Assembly (NCBI GenBank): GCA_038134525.1
Contig: JAYPVI010000006.1
Coordinates: 62,001-126,000 of the forward strand
Origin: GCA-002727735 sp038134525
GTDB taxonomy: Bacteria > Bacteroidota > Bacteroidia > Flavobacteriales_D > Parvicellaceae
Length of the DNA: 64,000 nucleotides
Reading direction: 5' to 3'
Shown here: piece after piece, positions 27,102 through 35,749 of the stretch
How the letters are laid out: the number at the start of each line of letters is the position of its first letter
Numbering within the stretch: position 1 is the first letter of the stretch
Program-made: the position numbers and the translations under genes
The notes under the pieces: generated by a model
Seen by the model: only the letters and a program-made list of their open reading frames with translations
The model's database searches: none
Told to the model about the DNA's origin: nothing

Positions 27102-27386
27102 TTAAAGGATTACGTCAACTAATCTATTAATTGGAATAACAACTCCTTTTTTGAGAACGATATTTTTGTCTCCCACAGCCCAAATCGTTGTTCTCACTTC
27201 CTTTAATCCTTCACTATCCTCAAAAATGATCCTCATTTTTGTCCTATGAATATTTCCCAAGACCATAGATCTTCTTAACTTTTGTATAAGCATATTCATG
27301 TCCTCTTGAGATTTATCTAAAGGATTTTTAGGAAATAATAAATTGACAACATTTTCTTTTTCTATAAGAGTGGGTATAGTAGTCAT
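27102..27386 (-). CDS. Conserved Bacteroidota protein of unknown function
   Basis: A 94-aa soluble protein with no signal peptide or membrane helix. The N-terminal half is probably helical (LDKSQEDMNMLIQKLRRSM) and the C-terminal half looks like a small beta domain (KMRIIFEDSEGLKEVRTTIW, KNIVLKKGVVIPINRLVDV). The EGLKxVxTTIW / GVVIPIxR pattern recalls a small conserved family in Bacteroidota, but I know no function for it. It stands alone between tilS and the dsbD operon. Confidence 0.75.
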   Translation of the reverse strand: MTTIPTLIEKENVVNLLFPKNPLDKSQEDMNMLIQKLRRSMVLGNIHRTKMRIIFEDSEGLKEVRTTIWAVGDKNIVLKKGVVIPINRLVDVIL

Positions 27387-27411
27387 AAGTATAAAATGAA
27401 ATAAGCTAAGA

Positions 27412-27442
27412 AAAAAATACGAAAAATCTATTGATAATGCAA
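27412..27442 (-). promoter_or_regulatory. Possible promoter of the 94-aa gene
   Basis: On the minus strand TTG (27442-27440) is followed by 20 bases and TATTTTTT (27419-27412), a 7/8 match to TAnnTTTG. It lies in the 76-bp gap after tilS and just before the gene. The spacing is one base over the usual value, so the call is tentative. Confidence 0.35.
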
Positions 27443-27462
27443 GGATTTTGTAAAAACTAGCA

Positions 27463-28752
27463 TTAAAATTTTACAATTTTTAAAATTTTATTAGTGGTTT
27501 TATTCACCTTAAAATGATCGTTAATAGTATGGCCAACTAACCAAATAATATCCTCATTTGAGGTGATAACATAGGTTTGATTTTTTTCTAGTAAAGGAAT
27601 TTTTTTATCAATTAAAATATCACTTATTTTTTTTGTTCCTTTCATTCCTAGTGGTCTAATTCGATCACCATGTTCCCATGATCTTACAATTAAAGGAAAT
27701 ATTAATTTATCGGCATCGAAAAATCCAACTGAAGAAGAAGCTGAAAAATTATTTGATATATCTGATGAAACACTAAAGGACAATTCCAACGGTGCTGTTA
27801 TTTTAGTACAATTTTCAGAAATTTCAGCTCTTGTAATTATTTTTTGATGTCGTTTACTTATAATCCAAATACTTCTGTCTTGCGTCATTTGGTACTCATT
27901 ACTTATAATGTATTTTCCAGCTTGTTTCGGATTTGAAATCCAACGCTCAATTTGATCAAAATTAAAACCAAAATCTTTTAAAAAATGAAAATAACATTGC
28001 GGATTAATTTCTTTTTTGTAGTGAATTAAAATATTCCCATTTCTTTCTTCAATATGTGGTCTAAGTTTTTCAATAATTAATTCTGCTAGTAGAGCATAAT
28101 CATCTTTTATAAATTTCATAGATTTAGTAAGGCCATTTTCTGCATTTTTAAATCTTTGGTAAATAGGATGAAGAATTTGGTTTCTTAAAAAATTTCTACT
28201 GTATTTGTCTTCTCGATTAGAGAGGTCTTCCCTGTAGGGAACTCGATTAAATTTCGCATATTCTATAAGTTGACTTTTATTAAAACACATTCCAGGTCTT
28301 AAAATATTTGATCTTTTTTCAGGAATTCCTTTAAGCCCCCCTATGCTACTTCCTCTAATCATATTTATAAGAAATGTCTCATGATCATCGTTCTGATGAT
28401 GTGCAGTTATGATATAGTTGCATTTATTTTTATTTGCTATTTCATCGAAAAATTCATATCGAGCTTCTCTAGCCTCAAGTTGAATATTTTTATCTATATC
28501 TACTTTTTTAGTAAATAACTTGATTTCGTTTTTTTTACAGAAATCATGAACTAATTTTTCATCTAGATCGCTTTCATTATCTCTAAGTTGGTAATTTAAA
28601 TGAGCAGCAATAATTTTAAAACCACATGACTTTGCAAGATGTATTAAGCTCATGGAATCAACACCTCCAGAAACACCAAATAATAAACTATCGTTTTGAT
28701 CAACAGAATTGGCATTTAAAAACGTTAAAAATATTTTTTTAAAATCAGTCAT
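27463..28752 (-). CDS. tilS: tRNA(Ile)-lysidine synthase
   Basis: A 429-aa protein. The PP-loop is GVSGGVDSMS (Ser28-Ser33), followed by AAHLNYQLR and TAHHQNDDHETFLINMIRG, the typical TilS catalytic-domain motifs. The C-terminal domain includes VRSWEHGDRIRPLGMKGTKK, another TilS signature. It changes C34 to lysidine in the AUA-reading tRNA-Ile and is normally essential. It overlaps pabB by 8 bases on the same strand. Confidence 0.95.
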   Translation of the reverse strand: MTDFKKIFLTFLNANSVDQNDSLLFGVSGGVDSMSLIHLAKSCGFKIIAAHLNYQLRDNESDLDEKLVHDFCKKNEIKLFTKKVDIDKNIQLEAREARYEFFDEIANKNKCNYIITAHHQNDDHETFLINMIRGSSIGGLKGIPEKRSNILRPGMCFNKSQLIEYAKFNRVPYREDLSNREDKYSRNFLRNQILHPIYQRFKNAENGLTKSMKFIKDDYALLAELIIEKLRPHIEERNGNILIHYKKEINPQCYFHFLKDFGFNFDQIERWISNPKQAGKYIISNEYQMTQDRSIWIISKRHQKIITRAEISENCTKITAPLELSFSVSSDISNNFSASSSVGFFDADKLIFPLIVRSWEHGDRIRPLGMKGTKKISDILIDKKIPLLEKNQTYVITSNEDIIWLVGHTINDHFKVNKTTNKILKIVKF

Positions 28753-29854
28753 TTGTACAAGCCTTAAAAAGAGAATCTGCTTTTGTTAATGTTTCATCAA
28801 ATTCGTTTTCAGCTGAACTTTGAATGGTTATGGCCCCACCTACATGAAATGATAAGCGTTTTTTAGTTTTATGATATATTAATGTTCGAATCACAACGTT
28901 AAGATCGAAATCACCATTTGGTTTTATAACTCCAATTGAACCTGAATATAGACCTCTTCTAGTTGGTTCATATTGATCCATTAATTCCATTACCCTTATT
29001 TTAGGTGCCCCTGTCATAGATCCCATTGGAAATGTTGCTTTAATGATATCAATAAAAGATACTTCTTTTTTTATATTGCAGGATATGGTCGAAATCATTT
29101 GATGTATGTTTTTGAATGTATAAACCCGGCAAAGTTCTTCTACTTTAACAGAGCCCTTTTTAGCAATTTTACTTAAATCATTTCTGACTAAATCTACAAT
29201 CATAATGTTTTCTGCTCTTTCTTTTTCACTGTCATTTAGCTCTCTTACTAATGCAATATCTTGAGTTTCATCACTCATTTTTTTTCGTGTTCCTTTTATA
29301 GGACTAGAATATAATTTATCCCCTCTTTTTTTTAAAAAAAGCTCTGGACTTGCGCTTAAAACGTAATGGTGTTGTAAATCAGCATATACTTTGTGAGGAG
29401 CATCAGTTAAGTTTGATAATTTTCCAAAAATATATTTAGCATTTAATTTTTCTACTTTTGACTCCCATTCATAACAAAAATTAGCTTCATAAAAATCTCC
29501 TTTTTGGATATGATTTTTAATCTTTGATATGGTTTCAATATATTCTTGTTTCGATATTTTCGGTTTAAATTTAATATTTTGCTTTTGCTCTGTATTTCCC
29601 GTTTTAAATCCAGTAAATGGCATTTTAATTTTAGGAATAATACATTGGATCAATGGAAAATCATTTTCCTCTTTTTGATGTGATTGGAGGTTTTCAATAT
29701 GATTTTTCAAATCATATGATAAGAAAATGATAATGTGTTTACCAGAATGCTGTTTTAAAAATTCATTAAGTTCAGAAAAAGGATCTTTGTTTTCTGATGA
29801 AATCCATTGTTCTTGAATTCCTTTATAAAGTTCTTCTCCAATTACAACTTCCAA
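28745..29854 (-). CDS. pabB: Aminodeoxychorismate synthase component I
   Basis: A 369-aa chorismate-binding enzyme. Motifs: SPIKGTRKK, ENIMIVDLVRNDLSKI, FPMGSMTGAPKIRVMELMD and RRGLYSGSIG. It forms 4-amino-4-deoxychorismate, a precursor of p-aminobenzoate and folate. Anthranilate or isochorismate synthase are alternatives, but the short N-terminus and the GTRKK/RNDLSKI set favour PabB. The start is a TTG, 2 bases after hemH; no in-frame ATG is near. It shares an operon with hemH and tilS. Confidence 0.85.
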   Translation of the reverse strand: MEVVIGEELYKGIQEQWISSENKDPFSELNEFLKQHSGKHIIIFLSYDLKNHIENLQSHQKEENDFPLIQCIIPKIKMPFTGFKTGNTEQKQNIKFKPKISKQEYIETISKIKNHIQKGDFYEANFCYEWESKVEKLNAKYIFGKLSNLTDAPHKVYADLQHHYVLSASPELFLKKRGDKLYSSPIKGTRKKMSDETQDIALVRELNDSEKERAENIMIVDLVRNDLSKIAKKGSVKVEELCRVYTFKNIHQMISTISCNIKKEVSFIDIIKATFPMGSMTGAPKIRVMELMDQYEPTRRGLYSGSIGVIKPNGDFDLNVVIRTLIYHKTKKRLSFHVGGAITIQSSAENEFDETLTKADSLFKACTND

Positions 29855-29856
29855 TG

Positions 29857-30882
29857 CTAAATGTAGTCTTGGATTATTTTAACAACACATTTAGCCCAGT
29901 CTTCACTATCATTTAGCGCTGGGACTAAGTCTAATCTTTCTCCACCATTTTCAATGAATATTTCTTGATTTTCTTCTGAAATTTCAAGAATAGTTTCTAG
30001 GCAGTCTGCTACAAATGCAGGGGAAAAAACAAGCATTTTTTTTACTCCCTTTTTGGCTAGTTGCTCTACAGTTTGGTCTGTGTATGGTTCTAACCAAGGA
30101 TCTCTTCCAAGCCTCGATTGAAAGGTAGTTGTGAATTTATCTTCAGAGAGGTTAAGCATTTTAGATAAGTGAGCAGTTGTTGCATAGCAAGTTGCTTTAT
30201 AGCACATTTTATTTTCACCGTTTATCTCTTGATCGCAATGATGATCCTTACATGGAGTTCCGTCAAGATACACTTTATTCACATGTCTCTCCGGTACGCC
30301 ATGATACGAAAAGAGAACATGATCGTATTCATTTAAATCAAATGATGATGCTACTTTTTTCACACAGTCAAGATACCTATAGTCGTCATAAAATTGTCCA
30401 ATCACTTTTATTTCTGGAATTACCCACCATCGAGAAATTATTTTAAAAGCTTTTTCAATAATAGATCCTGTAGTAGCTGAAGCGTATTGGGGATATAATG
30501 GGAAAATAATTAGTTGATCATAATTAGCTAAGCGCATTTTTTCCAATATGGAATCCATGCTTGGATTACCATATCTCATGGCTAATTCTACATCAAATTG
30601 TTTATGCCCAATCTCTCTTACTAATTTCAATAGGTTTTTTCCGTAGGTCAGTAAAGGTGAAGCTCCATTACCAATTTTGAATAACTTTTTATACTCTTTG
30701 GCAGATTTAGGTCCTCTTGTGGGGACTATAATCCCATTGACAAGCACTTTTCTTCCTACAGGATTAATATCTATAACTCTAGGATCATTAAGAAATTCAG
30801 ATAAGTACTTCTTAACATCCGATGTTGAAGGACTATCTGGTGTACCTAAGTTTACGATTAAAACCCCTGTTTTTTTGCTCAT
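29857..30882 (-). CDS. hemH: Ferrochelatase
   Basis: A 341-aa protein. VLIVNLGTPDSP near the N-terminus, FPLYPQYASATTGS, and LFSYHGVPERH with the catalytic His are ferrochelatase hallmarks. FVADCLETILEI carries the conserved Glu. The enzyme inserts iron into protoporphyrin IX (or coproporphyrin III) in the last steps of heme synthesis. It sits 1 bp after lpdA. Other heme genes in the window are hemL, hemJ and ctaB, in separate operons. Confidence 0.94.
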   Translation of the reverse strand: MSKKTGVLIVNLGTPDSPSTSDVKKYLSEFLNDPRVIDINPVGRKVLVNGIIVPTRGPKSAKEYKKLFKIGNGASPLLTYGKNLLKLVREIGHKQFDVELAMRYGNPSMDSILEKMRLANYDQLIIFPLYPQYASATTGSIIEKAFKIISRWWVIPEIKVIGQFYDDYRYLDCVKKVASSFDLNEYDHVLFSYHGVPERHVNKVYLDGTPCKDHHCDQEINGENKMCYKATCYATTAHLSKMLNLSEDKFTTTFQSRLGRDPWLEPYTDQTVEQLAKKGVKKMLVFSPAFVADCLETILEISEENQEIFIENGGERLDLVPALNDSEDWAKCVVKIIQDYI

Positions 30883-30883
30883 T

Positions 30884-32281
30884 TTAAATATGAAGAGGTC
30901 TACTTTCAGTAGCAGATAAGGCAGCTTCTTTTACTGCTTCACTATAGGTTGGGTGCGGATGACATATTCGAGCAATATCTTCAGCACTTGCTCTATATTC
31001 CATGGCTACTACGGCTTCCATAATTAAATCCGCAGCTCTTGGTGCTATCATATGAACCCCTAACACCTCGTCTGTGTTGCTATCAGAAATAATTTTAATC
31101 AAACCTTGAATGTCCATAGACGCTCTAGCTCTACCTAAGGCTCTAATTGGAAATTGACCAACCTTGTAATCCGCTCCTATCTCTTTCAATTCTTCTTCAG
31201 TTTTACCAACAGCTGCAACTTCGGGCCATGTGTAAACCACCCCCGGAACTAAGTTGTAATCAAGATGAGGTCTTTGATTAGCTATCAATTCAGCCACGTA
31301 AACGCCTTCTTCTTCTGCCTTATGGGCTAGCATAGCACCTTTCACTACATCACCAATAGCGAAAATATGATCTGAAGCTGTTTGAAGGTGTTCATTGGTC
31401 ACTATTCTTCCAGCTTTATCGGTTTCAATGCTCGTGTTTTCAAGTCCTAGACCTTCTGTATATGGCTTTCTACCAACAGCCACTAAACAGTAATCACCCT
31501 CAACAGTAATGATTTCACCCTTCTTGTTTTTTACTTTTAAAGAAACACCATCTTTAATAGAAGAAACTTCTTGAACTGCGTGATTAAATAAAAATTTAAA
31601 TCCTTCTTTTTTAAGAATTTTCATTAGTTCTTTTCCAAGTGTTTTGTCCATGGTAGGAATTAATCCATCTTGAAATTCAATTACTGTAACTTCTGCACCC
31701 AGTCTTCCATATACAGAACCTAGTTCAAGTCCTATAACACCGCCACCAATTACAATCATGTGTTTAGGCACCTCCTTTAGGCTTAACGCTTCTGTAGATG
31801 TAATAATTCGTTTTTTGTCAGGTTCCATACCTGGAAAGTAATTGGGTTTTGACCCCGTAGCTATAATTATATTGTCTCCGCTGATTGTTACTTTTTCTTT
31901 ACCTTCAATTGAAATGGTGTTTTCATCAATAAACGACCCTAATCCATTAAAAACCGTAATGTTGTTTTTATCCATTAAAAAGTTAACCCCATCACAAGTT
32001 TGCTTTATGACTTCATCTTTCCTAGCCATCATATTTGGTAGGTTTACCTTTGGCTTACTGATGTCTATTCCGTGTTTTTCAAAATCGTGAAGTGCTGTGT
32101 GAAAATGTTCACTTGAATCTAGTAGCGCTTTAGAGGGAATGCATCCTACATTCAAACATGTTCCCCCTAATGTGTTATATTTTTCAATTATAGCGGTTTT
32201 TAATCCTAATTGCGCACATCGGATTGCAGCTACATATCCCCCTGGACCTGATCCGATCACTATTACATTGTATTTTTCCAT
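30884..32281 (-). CDS. lpdA: Dihydrolipoamide dehydrogenase
   Basis: A 465-aa flavoprotein disulfide reductase. FAD binding: VIGSGPGGYVAAI. The redox pair is Cys42 and Cys47 in GGTCLNVGCIPSK. NAD binding: VIGGGVIGLELGSVYGRLG. The interface motif is HPHPTYSE with the active-site His. It reoxidises dihydrolipoyl groups of 2-oxoacid dehydrogenases and the glycine cleavage system. It begins a minus-strand run with hemH, pabB and tilS, 52 bp after a DUF4105 gene. Confidence 0.95.
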   Translation of the reverse strand: MEKYNVIVIGSGPGGYVAAIRCAQLGLKTAIIEKYNTLGGTCLNVGCIPSKALLDSSEHFHTALHDFEKHGIDISKPKVNLPNMMARKDEVIKQTCDGVNFLMDKNNITVFNGLGSFIDENTISIEGKEKVTISGDNIIIATGSKPNYFPGMEPDKKRIITSTEALSLKEVPKHMIVIGGGVIGLELGSVYGRLGAEVTVIEFQDGLIPTMDKTLGKELMKILKKEGFKFLFNHAVQEVSSIKDGVSLKVKNKKGEIITVEGDYCLVAVGRKPYTEGLGLENTSIETDKAGRIVTNEHLQTASDHIFAIGDVVKGAMLAHKAEEEGVYVAELIANQRPHLDYNLVPGVVYTWPEVAAVGKTEEELKEIGADYKVGQFPIRALGRARASMDIQGLIKIISDSNTDEVLGVHMIAPRAADLIMEAVVAMEYRASAEDIARICHPHPTYSEAVKEAALSATESRPLHI

Positions 32282-32333
32282 AGAATCTTAAAAAAAAAGA
32301 AGCACTAATTTAATCATAATACAGAATATAAAA

Positions 32334-33545
32334 TCACTTGTTGGTATTATAAATTAGAAATTTATTTTTTCTAAAATAATAGAAGAATATTAATGCTAAT
32401 GTAATTATGATTGGCTTTACAGTAGGATTAAATTCTTGGATCATGGCAAACCAAAAAAGTATCGTAGTTAGTAAGCAAAAGCCTATTAAATAAATGTAAA
32501 TCAACGATATTTTATTCCATTTTTTAAATATGATAACCCAAACGAGGTAAAGATAAGAAGGGTTGGCCCATAAAACATTATAATTATTTTTTGTTGCTTG
32601 GTGATCTGTTCCAAACCACATAAAATAAAGTATAATACCGAGTAAACTTAATAGGATTAAAATAGTATTAGACCACACATTAAATAAATGATCTTTTTTA
32701 AAGAAGAGCAATGTTAATGTAATTATGAGAATAGCCCATCCATAGATTGATATTTCAGTAGAATTAAGATTGATTTTTTCTTTTGAAAGAATTAATGTTT
32801 TAGTACTTAAAACTAACGATTTAGATTGTCCTTTAGAAGTAATTTGGGTAGAGTCTAAAATAGCTTCAAGATATGCAGGTAGAAACATTAAATTTTGATT
32901 GGTGACTAGCTGATCTATTCGTTTGCCTAATACGAGATCGATCCCCAACATTAACCATGGCTGAGGAGCTAAGTTTCGGTGTATTATTTCCCGAAAAGTA
33001 AGTGAATTTTCAGACGAGTGTTTGTCCCATTTTATTGAAGATTTGAAAATAGCTTTTAGCAGATCTCGTATTCTAGTTGAGCAATTGTCATAAAAAAATT
33101 CATATTTATAATTTCTATTTTCAGGTAAATTATTAATGTTTACCAATTCAATAATTTTTTCTTTTTCATCAATTGATAAGTTTAATTTTTGCTCTCTAAC
33201 TCCTCTTCCATAGTAGTTATATTCTCTGAGGAAATACATCGTATTTTGAATTCCCATGTAGTAGTTTAATCTGCCTTTAGCAAAATCATATCCAAATTCA
33301 AATTGATCGTCATAATACTCAAAGATGCCCCAATTAATTATAATATCTTCGTCCGATTCTATATGATTAATTCGAAGTGCACTATGACCAAATAGACTGT
33401 AGATTTCGTTCCCTGGATCGCAAGTGATAATGCTGATTTCAACTTTCTCTAAATCAAATGGAATAGGGCTGTTATTGCCATAACTTATTTGATTTAATAG
33501 TAAAGTGAGAATTACTCTAATCCAATTTAAAAAGCATTTTAGCAT
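32334..33545 (-). CDS. DUF4105 family membrane protein
   Basis: A 403-aa protein. After an N-terminal signal or anchor, residues about 30-240 form a DUF4105 domain: EISIITCDPGNEIYSLFGHS, INWGIFEY and FFYDNCSTRIRDL. The conserved His and Cys resemble a papain/NlpC-like layout, so a hydrolase activity is possible but not shown. Four or five membrane helices follow at about 265-400. It overlaps the upstream tatD gene by 29 bases. Substrate unknown. Confidence 0.75.
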   Translation of the reverse strand: MLKCFLNWIRVILTLLLNQISYGNNSPIPFDLEKVEISIITCDPGNEIYSLFGHSALRINHIESDEDIIINWGIFEYYDDQFEFGYDFAKGRLNYYMGIQNTMYFLREYNYYGRGVREQKLNLSIDEKEKIIELVNINNLPENRNYKYEFFYDNCSTRIRDLLKAIFKSSIKWDKHSSENSLTFREIIHRNLAPQPWLMLGIDLVLGKRIDQLVTNQNLMFLPAYLEAILDSTQITSKGQSKSLVLSTKTLILSKEKINLNSTEISIYGWAILIITLTLLFFKKDHLFNVWSNTILILLSLLGIILYFMWFGTDHQATKNNYNVLWANPSYLYLVWVIIFKKWNKISLIYIYLIGFCLLTTILFWFAMIQEFNPTVKPIIITLALIFFYYFRKNKFLIYNTNK

Positions 33546-34284
33546 TTCTTGTTGTTATTTCAGCAATTTCTTCAAAAGTACAATTATAAATTATTGCCAA
33601 TTTTTCTGCGATTAGTTTTAGGTGAGTGCTTTCATTTCTTTTTCCTCTGTAAGGAGTCGGAGATAAATACGGAGAATCTGTTTCCAGTACGAGATGTTTT
33701 AATTCAATGTGTTGAAGCGTTTTATCAAGACCGCCATTTTTAAAGGTAACCACACCACCTATTCCCATTTTAAAATTCCCATAGTCAATGATTTTTTCAG
33801 CTTGTTTTAAACTTCCTGTAAAACAATGAAAAACACCGAATAAAGATGAATCATGAATTTGGTCTAGCACTTCAAAAATTTCTTCATAGGATTCACGTGC
33901 ATGGATTACAATAGGAAGATGCAGTTCCTTAGCCCATTTAATTTGTTCTTCAAAAGCTATCTTTTGAATGGCTAACGTGGTTTTGTCCCAATATAGATCA
34001 ATGCCTATTTCACCAACAGCAATGTAGTTTCCATTGTATAAATAGGTTTTAATGGAATTCAATTCTTTTTCAAAATCTTCTTTTACTGAGCACGGATGTA
34101 ATCCCATCATAGGTTTGCAGGAAGAATATTTCTCACATGTATTATGCAGGGAATCTATGGTTGAAGTATCAATATTTGGAAGTAGAAATTTATTTATGCC
34201 AATTGACAAACATTTTTCAATTACTGTACTTCTATCATCGTTAAACTCCTTTAAATAAATATGGGTGTGCGTATCTATGAGCAA
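33517..34284 (-). CDS. tatD: TatD family metal-dependent hydrolase
   Basis: A 255-aa TIM-barrel hydrolase. Metal ligands are visible in IDTHTHIYL, GEIGIDLYWD, IVIHARES, VFHCFTGS and ETDSPYLSP. TatD enzymes are cytoplasmic DNases with roles in DNA quality control; the family also includes other hydrolases. Start is TTG at 34284, as an in-frame stop lies just upstream and no ATG is available. It is 10 bp after the membrane protein gene. Confidence 0.9.
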   Translation of the reverse strand: MLIDTHTHIYLKEFNDDRSTVIEKCLSIGINKFLLPNIDTSTIDSLHNTCEKYSSCKPMMGLHPCSVKEDFEKELNSIKTYLYNGNYIAVGEIGIDLYWDKTTLAIQKIAFEEQIKWAKELHLPIVIHARESYEEIFEVLDQIHDSSLFGVFHCFTGSLKQAEKIIDYGNFKMGIGGVVTFKNGGLDKTLQHIELKHLVLETDSPYLSPTPYRGKRNESTHLKLIAEKLAIIYNCTFEEIAEITTRNAKMLFKLD

Positions 34285-34294
34285 AATTTAAATT

Positions 34295-35749
34295 TTAGTT
34301 TATTGTATTAGTGAATTTATCCATTTTATTAAATCTAAAATTGTTGTAGTAGAGAATCAAATCGCAATTTGAAATAACGTTAGATAAATTTGAAGTGGAC
34401 TTTTCAAAGTAGGTGTCAGCGTTGTGTTCTTTTAAGGTGTTATGTTGAAATTGAATTCCCCCATCTTGCTGATAAAAGGTTTGAAACTTCCAAATATAGA
34501 TTTCTGTTTCAATATTTTTAATTGATAAATAGTCTTTTACCCCATTTCTCAGTACATAAACACCTTGAAAATTATCGGGCACGTTTATTAGAAATACTTT
34601 TTTTTCATTGCTCAAGACATTTGACAATTCTAACAAATAGTTTTCAGCTATTAATGATGCTCCAATCCATTTTTGATTATTTAAAATGGTCATAAAAAAA
34701 AACATGGATATGGATAATGCTGTGATTACCATCTTCATTTTGTTTTTCAAAAAAGAAACAGCACTTCCAAAAAATAGAACGATTGGTACAGAAGCAAAAT
34801 ACCCATATCGATCAGATTGAATCATATTGATTGAGGTTATTTCTAAATTAATGACGGGTAAAATACAGACACAAAAAATAAATAACCATAAACCCATCTT
34901 TTTGAATTCTTGATTTTTAATTTGGTGTAAAATTATTGGAGTTAAAATTGAAATTATTATAACGCATTGTAGAAAAAGAAATCCTGATGATGTAGCATAT
35001 CTTGAAAATGAAAAAAACTTGATAAAATAACCTCCTAATACTTTAAGTAGAGAGGTTAATTCAAAGTTTAAGTGTGTAATTTCTCCGTAACCACCTACTA
35101 ATTTGCCTAAAACAAGAAACCTTAAAATAAGAGACAAAATTACAATTAAGAAAGAGTAAAATAGGAAAAGATTTTTATTCTTCTGTTTTGTGAAATAGGA
35201 TAAGCCAAATATAAACAGGGGTATAGTATATCCAATTTCTTTGCTGTGTATAGATAAAATAAAGAAAAGACAGTAACTCAGTAGTTGATTTTTAAAATAC
35301 GATCTTATGGAAAGAAGCGTTAGCATTAGACAGTACTGATATCCAATGGAAGAAAACCAAAAAATAGCTTCTGATTGATAGGGAATTAGAATGAAAAAAA
35401 TACTAGAAAGAATAGCACTATAGTGCTTAAAGTTTAAATTTTCAAATGCTATTCTGTAAATGAGAACAGCAATGTAAAAATGAAGAATGATTTGGGTAAT
35501 GTGAATTAAAAATGCGTTCTGATTGAAAAGATCTAAAAGCATGATCTGGATAAAATGAGTAAGAGGGATAAAAAATGCATCATAAAAATTGGATGAAACC
35601 ATCGCCCAACCTTCACTTTGATAGTGTTTAAGAAATGTTAAATCATCGGATAAAAAACCAATGTTTGAAAAGGGTATATAACAGAGTAAACAAATAACGC
35701 TAATTAAAATTTCAGGCTTTTTTTTAATAAAATGTATTAAAGTTGTCAT
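34295..35749 (-). CDS. Polytopic membrane protein, GT-C glycosyltransferase-like
   Basis: A 484-aa protein with about ten to eleven membrane helices and a C-terminal soluble tail of some 110 residues. NIGFLSDDLTFLKHY after the first helix resembles the acidic first-loop motif of GT-C fold mannosyltransferase-like proteins. This is a fold-level guess; substrate and lipid donor cannot be read. Its ATG overlaps the porU2 stop by one base (TAATG), so it is co-expressed with the secretion genes. Confidence 0.6.
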   Translation of the reverse strand: MTTLIHFIKKKPEILISVICLLCYIPFSNIGFLSDDLTFLKHYQSEGWAMVSSNFYDAFFIPLTHFIQIMLLDLFNQNAFLIHITQIILHFYIAVLIYRIAFENLNFKHYSAILSSIFFILIPYQSEAIFWFSSIGYQYCLMLTLLSIRSYFKNQLLSYCLFFILSIHSKEIGYTIPLFIFGLSYFTKQKNKNLFLFYSFLIVILSLILRFLVLGKLVGGYGEITHLNFELTSLLKVLGGYFIKFFSFSRYATSSGFLFLQCVIIISILTPIILHQIKNQEFKKMGLWLFIFCVCILPVINLEITSINMIQSDRYGYFASVPIVLFFGSAVSFLKNKMKMVITALSISMFFFMTILNNQKWIGASLIAENYLLELSNVLSNEKKVFLINVPDNFQGVYVLRNGVKDYLSIKNIETEIYIWKFQTFYQQDGGIQFQHNTLKEHNADTYFEKSTSNLSNVISNCDLILYYNNFRFNKMDKFTNTIN